Source: Acidovorax delafieldii (lineage in GTDB: Bacteria > Pseudomonadota > Gammaproteobacteria > Burkholderiales > Burkholderiaceae_C). From it: a stretch of 14,305 nucleotides of DNA. Below, in pieces: positions 1 to 5,444 of the stretch. Position numbers and translations under genes: made by a program. The stretch covers positions 1-14,305 of the forward strand of contig DFQQ01000028.1 in the NCBI GenBank assembly GCA_002377855.1, given 5' to 3'. How positions within the stretch are numbered: position 1 is the stretch's first letter; each line of letters starts with the position of its first letter. The notes under the pieces are model-generated. The model searched no databases, was not told the DNA's origin, and saw only the letters and a list, made by a program, of their open reading frames with translations.

Positions 1-1
1 G

Positions 2-163
2 CCCGCACGCGCCGCCGTGGGCCACGCGGCGACCAAGAAACCCGCTGCGCCGGCCGCCAAGCCCCGCCCGGCGCAGTTGACCAGCAGCGTCAAGGCCCCC
101 GCACCAGCGCCCGCGCCTGCCCCAGCGGCCAAAGGCAATGATGACGAATGGGAAAGCTTCTGA
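2..163 (+). CDS. Methyl-accepting chemotaxis protein, C-terminal end only
   Basis: Only the last 53 codons of a gene that starts left of the window are visible, ending at TGA 161-163. The visible protein is an Ala/Pro/Lys-rich, probably unstructured tail that ends in Asn-Asp-Asp-Glu-Trp-Glu-Ser-Phe. In chemoreceptors such as E. coli Tar and Tsr, a flexible linker ends in the pentapeptide Asn-Trp-Glu-Thr-Phe, which tethers the methyltransferase CheR and the methylesterase CheB. Glu-Trp-Glu-Ser-Phe has the same aromatic-acidic-aromatic pattern. The call rests on this tail alone, since the ligand-binding, HAMP and signalling domains lie outside the window. A different Ala/Pro-rich protein with a chance ending is possible but less likely. 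Confidence 0.7.
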   Translation, partial: PARAAVGHAATKKPAAPAAKPRPAQLTSSVKAPAPAPAPAPAAKGNDDEWESF

Positions 164-183
164 CCGCCGCGCTGCTGGCGGTA

Positions 184-249
184 TGCTATTGAATTAGTAG
201 CTGATAGCGCCCGAATATAGGGCGCCGGGGCCTTATTTGGCTGTAAATC
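184..249 (+). repeat. Dispersed two-hairpin intergenic repeat, copy 1
   Basis: The 41-nt core at 185-225 forms two adjacent hairpins. Hairpin 1 is GCTA 185-188 with TAGC 198-201 around a 9-nt loop. After a 5-nt spacer, hairpin 2 is GCGCCC 207-212 with GGGCGC 220-225 around a 7-nt loop. A GGCC-N2-ATT tail follows. The same architecture, with identical spacings and opposite orientation, is found at 2779-2819 and 5377-5417. It lies between the chemoreceptor gene and holA. Confidence 0.75.
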
Positions 250-305
250 AGGCCCGGGCGCACTGCACGGGCCGGGCGCCCACCCAGGGGCGATAAACTT
301 TGCCC

Positions 306-1361
306 ATGCAAGTCGCTCTGGCCCAACTCTCCACACAACTCCAACGGGGCCTGTCGCCGCTGTACGTACTGCACGGCGACGAGGCCTTGTTGCAGCAAGA
401 GGCGGCCGACGCCATCCGTGCCACCGCTCGGGCCCAGGGCTACACCGAGCGCAGCAGCTACACCGTGGCCGGTGCCCACTTTGACTGGAGCGCTGTGCTC
501 GCCGCAGGCGGGTCACTCAGCCTGTTTGCCGACAAGCAGATCGTCGAAATCCGCATCCCCTCGGGCAAGCCCGGCAAGGACGGCAGCGTGGCCCTGCAGC
601 AGATCGCCGAGTCGGCCCGGGGCAACGACAGCACGCTCACCATCGTCATGCTGCCGCGCCTGGACAAAGCCACCAGGACCGGCGCCTGGTTTGCCGCGTT
701 GGAGGGCAACGGCGCTTCCATCCAGATCGATCCCATCGAACGCGGCCAGTTGCCGCAGTGGATTGCCCAGCGCCTCGCCGCCCAAGGCCAACGCGTGGTG
801 GCGGGTGAGGAAGGCCAGCGTACCCTGCAGTTCTTTGCCGACCGCGTGGAGGGCAACCTGCTGGCGGCCCACCAGGAGATTCAAAAGCTCGCTCTGCTGC
901 ACCCCGCGGGTGAATTGACCCAGGCCCAGGTCGAAGCCGCCGTGCTCAACGTGGCGCGCTACGACGTGTTCAAGCTGTCCGAATCGGTGCTGGCTGGGCA
1001 GACGGGCCGCGTGCAGCGCATGCTCGATGGCCTGCAGGCCGAGGGCGAGGCCGAAGTGCTGGTGCACTGGGCGCTGGCCGAGGACATCCGGGCCCTCAAG
1101 CGCGTGAAAGACGCCATGAACGCGGGCCGCCCCCTGCCCATGGCCCTGCGCGAGAACCGCATCTGGGGGCCCAAGGAGCGGCTGTTCGAGCGCATCCTGC
1201 CCAAGGCCAGCGACGCCGCCCTGGCGCGGTTGCTGCAGTCGGCCCACACGGTGGACGGCATCGTCAAAGGCCTCAAACAGCCCGACTGGCCGCAAGACGG
1301 CTGGCAGGCCCTGCAGCGCCTGGCCTTCCAGCTGTGCCGCCTGACCAGCGCAGCGCGATGA
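306..1361 (+). CDS. holA: DNA polymerase III subunit delta (HolA)
   Basis: The 351-residue product is the delta subunit of the clamp loader, which opens the beta sliding clamp at primer-template junctions (E. coli HolA has 343 residues). Supporting segments are Leu-Tyr-Val-Leu-His-Gly-Asp-Glu at residues 19-26, where the family has its divergent P-loop-like start, and the Glu-Gly-Asn-Leu-Leu-Ala-Ala...Glu-Ile-Gln-Lys-Leu segment near residues 181-195, which is characteristic of HolA. An in-frame TAA at 294-296 limits the start to TTG 300 or ATG 306. ATG 306 is chosen by codon preference, although AGGGG at 286-290 is better spaced for TTG 300. The stop overlaps ATG 1358 of the next gene as ATGA. 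In many Burkholderiales holA follows leuS and lptE, but here a chemoreceptor gene ends just upstream. Confidence 0.95.
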   Translation: MQVALAQLSTQLQRGLSPLYVLHGDEALLQQEAADAIRATARAQGYTERSSYTVAGAHFDWSAVLAAGGSLSLFADKQIVEIRIPSGKPGKDGSVALQQIAESARGNDSTLTIVMLPRLDKATRTGAWFAALEGNGASIQIDPIERGQLPQWIAQRLAAQGQRVVAGEEGQRTLQFFADRVEGNLLAAHQEIQKLALLHPAGELTQAQVEAAVLNVARYDVFKLSESVLAGQTGRVQRMLDGLQAEGEAEVLVHWALAEDIRALKRVKDAMNAGRPLPMALRENRIWGPKERLFERILPKASDAALARLLQSAHTVDGIVKGLKQPDWPQDGWQALQRLAFQLCRLTSAAR

Positions 1362-2761
1362 GTGCGCTTGCCCAGGCCTCCCTGCCGCCTGCGCAGGGGG
1401 AAGGGCCCATGCGTCTGCGGTCTGTGCAGGGGGAAGGGCCCATGCGCCCGCCCCACGACGACGCCACCAACGGCTGGTCCGCCATCTTGCCCCCGCGTAC
1501 GGCGCGCCCGGCGCTGCAAGGCAATGTGCAGGCCGACTGGCTGGTGCTGGGTGCAGGCTTTGCGGGCTTGGCCGCTGCGCGCCGCCTGGCCGAGTTGCGC
1601 CCGCACGCCCACATCGTGGTGGTGGACGCAGGCACCGTGGGCAACAACGCCTCGGGCCGTAACTCGGGCTTTGCCATTGATGTGCCGCACAACATTGGCA
1701 GCTCGCTCGAAGAACTGCGCCAGGCCGCGCACTACCAGGCCCTGCTCACGGCGGGCATGAGCGACCTGGAGCGGCTGGTGGCGCAGCAGCGCATCGACTG
1801 CCAATGGCGCCGCGCAGGCAAGTACCACTGCGCCGTCTCGCCCGCCGCCGAGCACACGCTGCAGCACCATGTGGATGAGCTGCGCGCCCTGGGTGCGCCG
1901 CACGAGCTGCTGGACCGCAGCGCCCTGGCCGCGCGCCTGGGCACCCGCTACTTTGCCGCCGGGCTCTACACGCCGGGCACCGTGCTGCTCAACCCCGCCG
2001 CGCTGTGCCGGGGTCTGGCCGATGCGCTGCCCGCCAACGTCACCTTGCACGAGCAAACGCCGGTGCAGCGGCTGGATTTGTCAGGCGGGAAGGTGGTGGC
2101 GCACACCCCGCAGGGCAGCGTGCGTGCGCCGCAGTTGTTGCTGGCGGCCAATGGCTTTGCGCAGCAGCTGGGGCTGTTTGGCAGCGCCTGGGGGGCGGAG
2201 ACGTTTCCGCTGGTCACCTTTGGCTCGCTCACCGCGCCACTCACCCCCGAGCAGCGCAGCCGCCTGGGCGCGCCCGAGGGCTGGGGCGTGACGCCCGCCA
2301 GCGCCGTGACCGGGGCCACGCTGCGCTACACGGACGACCACCGCATTCTGGTGCGCCAGGGCTTTGAATACGCGCCGCATTTCCGCGTCAGCCTTGCGGT
2401 GCGCGAGCGGGTGCGGCGCGCGCATGCGGCCGTGTTTGCCGCGCGTTTTCCGCAACTGGGCGATGTGGCGCTGGAGCATTTTTGGGAGGGCTCCATCGCC
2501 ATCACCCGCAATGGCGCGCCGCGCTGGGGGCGGCTGGCCCCGCAGGTGCATGGGGTGGCCGGGTGCAATGGGGCGGGGGTGGTCAAGTTCACGGCGCTGG
2601 GTGCTCTGGCGGCGGATTTGGCGTTGGGCCAGGATCACCCGTTGCTCGCGCATGCGTTGGCGTTGGGTAGGCCGACGCGCATGCCGCCGCAGCCGTTCAT
2701 GGGGCTGGGGGTGCGGACTTATATTGCGCGGGAGAAGTGGTTGGGGCGGGCGGAGGTTTGA
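1358..2761 (+). CDS. FAD-dependent oxidoreductase, DAO family (PuuB/OrdL-like)
   Basis: This is a flavoprotein of the D-amino-acid oxidase fold (PF01266), of the group that includes gamma-glutamylputrescine and glycine/sarcosine oxidases. The substrate cannot be read from sequence. With start 1358 (467 residues), the dinucleotide-binding motif Gly-Ala-Gly-Phe-Ala-Gly is at 65-70, the ribose-binding acidic residue is Asp90, and Ala-Ser-Gly-Arg-Asn-Ser-Gly-Phe follows at 98-105. The C-terminus carries the Trp-Glu-Gly-Ser-Ile-Ala segment and the second FAD contact around Gly-Cys-Asn-Gly-Ala-Gly. Three in-frame starts compete. ATG 1358 gives a 4-bp ATGA overlap with holA but has no Shine-Dalgarno. 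ATG 1409 and ATG 1442 each follow an identical AGGGGG eight bases upstream. Homology begins only near Trp40, so it does not decide between them. ATG 1442 may well be the true start. Confidence 0.85.
   Translation: MSALAQASLPPAQGEGPMRLRSVQGEGPMRPPHDDATNGWSAILPPRTARPALQGNVQADWLVLGAGFAGLAAARRLAELRPHAHIVVVDAGTVGNNASGRNSGFAIDVPHNIGSSLEELRQAAHYQALLTAGMSDLERLVAQQRIDCQWRRAGKYHCAVSPAAEHTLQHHVDELRALGAPHELLDRSALAARLGTRYFAAGLYTPGTVLLNPAALCRGLADALPANVTLHEQTPVQRLDLSGGKVVAHTPQGSVRAPQLLLAANGFAQQLGLFGSAWGAETFPLVTFGSLTAPLTPEQRSRLGAPEGWGVTPASAVTGATLRYTDDHRILVRQGFEYAPHFRVSLAVRERVRRAHAAVFAARFPQLGDVALEHFWEGSIAITRNGAPRWGRLAPQVHGVAGCNGAGVVKFTALGALAADLALGQDHPLLAHALALGRPTRMPPQPFMGLGVRTYIAREKWLGRAEV
1393..1446 (+). repeat. 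Tandem 33-bp-period duplication of an RBS plus ATG module
   Basis: A 21-bp sequence (AGGGGG, AAGGGCCC, then ATGCG) occurs identically at 1393-1413 and 1426-1446. The period is 33 bp, so the reading frame is kept. If translated from 1358, the product has Gln-Gly-Glu-Gly-Pro-Met-Arg twice, 11 residues apart. Each copy has the layout of a ribosome binding site and start codon. Confidence 0.8.
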
Positions 2762-2764
2762 GGA

Positions 2765-2823
2765 CTTTTTGGCTGCTGGTGCTTTTGGAATAAGCGCAGG
2801 CAGCTATGAAATTTGTAGTGATT
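2765..2823 (-). repeat. Dispersed two-hairpin intergenic repeat, copy 2
   Basis: The core is 2779-2819, in the opposite orientation to copy 1. In plus-strand coordinates, GTGCTT 2779-2784 pairs with AAGCGC 2792-2797 (one mismatch, 7-nt loop). After a 5-nt spacer, GCTA 2803-2806 pairs with TAGT 2816-2819 (one mismatch, 9-nt loop). The spacings are identical to copies 1 and 3. It starts within 20 bp of the oxidoreductase stop codon and is the most decayed of the three intergenic copies. Confidence 0.65.
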
Positions 2824-2857
2824 GCCTGGGGTTTCTTGCCTCCAGTCACACCTCCAT

Positions 2858-2887
2858 CCGTTCGGGCTGAGCTTGTCGAAGCCAGGG
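2858..2887 (+). repeat. Direct repeat unit A (CCGTTCGGGCTGAG... type)
   Basis: The 30-bp unit begins CCGTTCGGGCTGAGC and continues TTGTCGAAGCCAGGG. A second unit, differing at two positions, lies at 2911-2940. This motif is a widespread short intergenic repeat in GC-rich proteobacteria, known here from memory. The two units are in the same orientation, 53 bp apart start to start. Confidence 0.7.
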
Positions 2888-2910
2888 CGCCACCTCGATC
2901 CGTTTCCCGC

Positions 2911-2940
2911 CCGTTCGGGCTGAGCCTGTCGAAGCCTGGG
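2911..2940 (+). repeat. Direct repeat unit B (CCGTTCGGGCTGAG... type)
   Basis: This is the second unit of the pair that begins at 2858. It differs from unit A by a T-to-C change in the middle (2926) and an A-to-T change near its end (2937). It lies in the gene-free interval with no coding role visible. Confidence 0.7.
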
Positions 2941-3082
2941 CTTGCTCGTTGATTGGCAGCATGCATGTGCGCAGGGTGGGAGCCGGGTAGTGCGCCCGGC
3001 GGCGCAGTCACTGTCTTTTGCTTCGCCACCGGATCGCCGGACCAAAGAAAGTCACCAAAGAAAAGGCGACCCCCAGCTGCGA

Positions 3083-3103
3083 CCCCTTCGCGTTGCGAAG
3101 GGG
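3083..3103. repeat. Perfect 8-bp inverted repeat (stem-loop)
   Basis: CCCCTTCG at 3083-3090 pairs perfectly with CGAAGGGG at 3096-3103 around a 5-nt loop. There is no T tract after it, so it does not look like a simple intrinsic terminator on either strand. It is part of the dispersed non-coding element. Confidence 0.6.
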
Positions 3104-3197
3104 CAAACCTGCGGCGGTGCAGTTGCGGGGTGCGCCGTGGAATTCGCTTTGCTGCTGCGCAGCGCCGCTCGGACAACCCCGGCGAGTCAGAGGATGA

Positions 3198-3223
3198 AGC
3201 ATGGGCGCTTCGAAGCCCATGCT
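3198..3223. repeat. 9-bp inverted repeat (stem-loop)
   Basis: AGCATGGGC at 3198-3206 pairs with GCCCATGCT at 3215-3223 around an 8-nt loop. It lies in the gene-free interval and is followed by ordinary GC-rich sequence rather than a T run. Confidence 0.6.
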
Positions 3224-3314
3224 CACCCTGCAACCGCACCGCCGCAGGCGCAGCCAGCAGGGGGAGGACAGCCGAACAGCCGCTCGGGCCGTCGCGTGGC
3301 TCAGCTCTGGCGGG

Positions 3315-3611
3315 TCAGCGGGCGGTTAGCGTGGCTTGGGCTTTTTCTACCCACATCGTCAGGTTCGCCACCAGATCCTTCTGGCTGAACGAGCAGCTTT
3401 CTTCCGAGAACAAGGCGCTGGATTCCAGTCGGTCCAGCAGGTTCAGCAGCACTTCGCTGTAGCGTGGGGGCAGGGCGGTGAGCAGTTCGGTCTGGGCGCG
3501 GGCGGTGGCGCTGAACCGGGCTACGGCGGCGGGGTCGGTCGCGGCTTCTTGCAGTGCGCGCTGAAGGGTGTCGAGTTGCGCCAGGGGGGTGGGGTGTGCT
3601 TCAGAGGGCAT
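3315..3611 (-). CDS. Conserved-looking hypothetical protein, 98 residues
   Basis: I do not recognise the family. The product is 98 residues, with no signal peptide or membrane segment, and most of it looks alpha-helical. An Ala-rich N-terminal half (residues 10-48) is followed by Leu-Pro-Pro-Arg-Tyr-Ser-Glu-Val-Leu-Leu-Asn-Leu-Leu-Asp at 47-60 and a helix containing Lys-Asp-Leu-Val-Ala-Asn-Leu near 78-84. The start is the ATG read from 3611 on the minus strand. The frame stays open further upstream, but that extension is Arg/Pro-rich and overlaps the neighbouring gene at 3671-3937, so it is probably not translated. The Shine-Dalgarno is weak. It lies 59 bp downstream of the 88-residue gene on the same strand and is probably cotranscribed with it. 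Its balanced amino-acid composition supports a real gene. Confidence 0.6.
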   Translation of the reverse strand: MPSEAHPTPLAQLDTLQRALQEAATDPAAVARFSATARAQTELLTALPPRYSEVLLNLLDRLESSALFSEESCSFSQKDLVANLTMWVEKAQATLTAR

Positions 3612-3670
3612 GGCGGGTGAGGCAGGAGGTGGATGAGAGGGCGGACTGCCTGGGCGATGGGCGACGGGTC

Positions 3671-3937
3671 TCAGAAAAAGAAAATCCGTGCGATGCGGGG
3701 CTTGCAGTGGTACCACTGCCCGTCGCGCTGTTGGAAAGTGCGTACGTGCCACACCTCGTCGTCGCGCTGCTCGATGGGCGGATGGAATGCGGTCAGCGCG
3801 TCCTGAGGCAGTGCCCTGCATACCGGCCATGCCGCCCATGCGGCCAGAGTCGCCACCAGCAGCAGCGGTGCCAGCGCTAGAGCCCAGGCAGGCGCCAGGC
3901 GGCGCCGACGCGCTGGGGGATTGGGAGAAGAAGACAT
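3671..3937 (-). CDS. Small single-pass membrane protein, unknown function, 88 residues
   Basis: I do not recognise the family. The product starts with a short Arg-rich stretch (residues 10-13) and then a hydrophobic segment at about 15-38, which by the positive-inside rule should leave the C-terminus in the periplasm. The 50-residue tail is rich in Trp, Phe, His and Arg and ends in three phenylalanines. It has two cysteines, one next to the membrane (Cys40) and one near the end (Cys78), that could form a disulfide. The start at 3937 is the first ATG with sensible spacing. The frame runs on upstream through the antisense of proA, which is a GC-driven shadow. The gene diverges from proA across 105 bp and probably heads a two-gene minus-strand unit. 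Confidence 0.55.
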   Translation of the reverse strand: MSSSPNPPARRRRLAPAWALALAPLLLVATLAAWAAWPVCRALPQDALTAFHPPIEQRDDEVWHVRTFQQRDGQWYHCKPRIARIFFF

Positions 3938-4042
3938 GATGAGCGCCAAAAGCCGGACGAGGAAGCCTGCATTGTGGTGCGGCACACGGGCGTTTGCATG
4001 CGAGGCGCCCGCCGTGCAGGCCAACTGCGGCAAAATCGCCGG

Positions 4043-5323
4043 ATGAACGCCCTCAACGTCGCTGAATACACGCACACCCTCGGTTACCAGGCAAAAATGG
4101 CCTCTGCGCTGATGGCGAAAGCGCCGGCAGCTATCAAAAACAAAGCACTGCTGGCCCTGGCCCGCCTGCTGCGCGAGCAGACCGAAGCGCTGCAGGTGGA
4201 TAACGCCCGCGATCTGGAGCGGGCCCGCACCGCTGGCCTGGCCGAGCCGATGGTGGACCGCCTCAAACTCAGCCCCAAGGTGCTGGAGACCTGCGCCCAG
4301 GGCTGTGAGCAGCTCGCCGCCATGGCCGATGTGATTGGCGAGATCATTGGCATGAAGCAGCAGCCCAGCGGCATCCGCGTGGGGCAAATGCGCGTGCCGA
4401 TTGGCGTGTTTGGCATGATCTACGAGAGCCGGCCCAACGTGACCATCGAGGCCGCTTCGCTGTCGATCAAGAGCGGCAACGCCTGCATCCTGCGTGGCGG
4501 GTCGGAGGCAATTGACTCGAACAAGGCACTGGCCAAACTGGTGGCCCAGGCGTTGGCCGAAGCCGGCCTGCCGCAAGACGCGGTGCAGCTGGTGCAGACC
4601 ACTGACCGCGAAGCAGTGGGCCAGCTCATCGCCATGCCGCAGTTTGTGGACGTGATCATTCCGCGCGGCGGCAAGGGGCTGATCGAGCGCATCAGCCGCG
4701 ATGCCAAGGTGCCGGTCATCAAGCACCTGGACGGCAACTGCCACACCTATGTGGACGACCCCTGCGACATCGCCATGGCCGTCAAGGTGGCCGACAACGC
4801 CAAGACGAACAAGTACAGCCCCTGCAACGCGAGCGAAGGCTTGCTGGTGGCGCGTGGTGTGGCGGCAGACTTCTTGCCAAAGATTGGCGCCGTGTACGCG
4901 GCCAAGGGCGTGGAGATGCGGGGTTGCCCCGAGTCGCTGGCCATCTTGCAATCGGTAGCCGGTGCCAAGCTGGTGCCCGCCACCGAGCAGGATTGGAGCG
5001 AGGAATACCTGGCCCCGATCATCAGTGTGAAGATCGTGGCCGGGGTGGATGAGGCCATCGCCCACATCAACCAGTATTCGAGCCACCACACCGATGCGAT
5101 CCTGACGCGCGACCACATGCACGCCCAGCGGTTCTTGCGCGAGGTGGATTCGGCCAGCGTGATGGTGAATGCGAGCACGCGTTTTGCCGACGGCTTTGAA
5201 TACGGACTGGGGGCCGAGATTGGCATCAGCACCGACAAGTTCCACGCGCGCGGGCCGGTGGGCATCGAGGGCCTCACTTCGCTCAAGTACGTGGTGCTGG
5301 GCGAAGGCGAAGTGCGCGGCTGA
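4043..5323 (+). CDS. proA: Glutamate-5-semialdehyde dehydrogenase (gamma-glutamyl phosphate reductase)
   Basis: The cytoplasmic enzyme reduces gamma-glutamyl phosphate to glutamate-5-semialdehyde with NADPH, the second step of proline synthesis after ProB, which is not in the window. The 426-residue length fits the family (E. coli 417). The catalytic cysteine is Cys261 in Ser-Pro-Cys-Asn-Ala-Ser-Glu. Other family segments are Tyr-Glu-Ser-Arg-Pro-Asn-Val-Thr-Ile at 127-135, Arg-Gly-Gly-Ser-Glu-Ala at 151-156 and Pro-Arg-Gly-Gly-Lys-Gly at 207-212. ATG 4043 is chosen because the upstream extension to GTG 3974 lacks family similarity. There is no clear Shine-Dalgarno, and CAAAAT at 4031-4036 could be a -10 element placed so close that the leader would be very short. 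Codons 22-35 carry a sequence matching the intergenic two-hairpin repeat in exact register. Confidence 0.97.
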   Translation: MNALNVAEYTHTLGYQAKMASALMAKAPAAIKNKALLALARLLREQTEALQVDNARDLERARTAGLAEPMVDRLKLSPKVLETCAQGCEQLAAMADVIGEIIGMKQQPSGIRVGQMRVPIGVFGMIYESRPNVTIEAASLSIKSGNACILRGGSEAIDSNKALAKLVAQALAEAGLPQDAVQLVQTTDREAVGQLIAMPQFVDVIIPRGGKGLIERISRDAKVPVIKHLDGNCHTYVDDPCDIAMAVKVADNAKTNKYSPCNASEGLLVARGVAADFLPKIGAVYAAKGVEMRGCPESLAILQSVAGAKLVPATEQDWSEEYLAPIISVKIVAGVDEAIAHINQYSSHHTDAILTRDHMHAQRFLREVDSASVMVNASTRFADGFEYGLGAEIGISTDKFHARGPVGIEGLTSLKYVVLGEGEVRG

Positions 5324-5368
5324 ACATGGGCCGTCTGCCCGCGCTGGCTCAGGGGTTGAAGAAGAATC

Positions 5369-5420
5369 GGCCTTTGGCGCTTGTCCATAAAGCGCACGCA
5401 GCTATCATTTGTGTAGCAAT
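5369..5420 (-). repeat. Dispersed two-hairpin intergenic repeat, copy 3
   Basis: The core is 5377-5417. In plus-strand order, GCGCTT 5377-5382 pairs perfectly with AAGCGC 5390-5395 (7-nt loop). After a 5-nt spacer, GCTA 5401-5404 pairs with TAGC 5414-5417 (9-nt loop). It fills most of the 121-bp gap between proA and trkA and ends 27 bp before the trkA start, so any trkA promoter or leader must overlap it or sit beside it. Confidence 0.75.
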
Positions 5421-5444
5421 TGAGCAAACTTTCAAGGCGGCTGC

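Larger units (their letters stand above)
2762..3314. other. Gene-free repeat-rich interval
   Basis: This 553-bp interval between the oxidoreductase and the minus-strand hypothetical genes holds no convincing gene. From left to right it contains copy 2 of the two-hairpin repeat, two direct repeats of about 30 bp (2858-2887, 2911-2940) and a long segment (about 2962-3310). That segment reads like a dispersed non-coding element of Comamonadaceae and related bacteria, recognised by its near-tandem ACCAAAGAAA motifs at 3041 and 3054. Two stem-loops lie at 3083-3103 and 3198-3223. Open frames exist on both strands but are low-complexity, Arg/Pro/Ser-rich and resemble no known protein. The recognition of the long element is from memory. 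Confidence 0.6.

Noticed and set aside
2942..3462. Several overlapping open frames of 70-180 codons in the repeat-rich spacer
   Set aside because: They sit on dispersed repeats, have Arg/Pro/Ser-rich composition, overlap one another in several frames and run into the minus-strand gene at 3315-3611.
4031..4036. CAAAAT before proA as a -10 giving a leaderless transcript
   Set aside because: No matching -35 is found at a normal spacing (the best, TTGCAT at 3994, is 31 bp away), so it is only mentioned in the proA entry.
3671..5245. Long minus-strand open frame of 524 codons antisense to proA
   Set aside because: Only its last 88 codons (3937-3671) look like a protein. The rest is the mirror of proA, with His/Gln/Arg-rich shadow composition caused by GC-rich codons.
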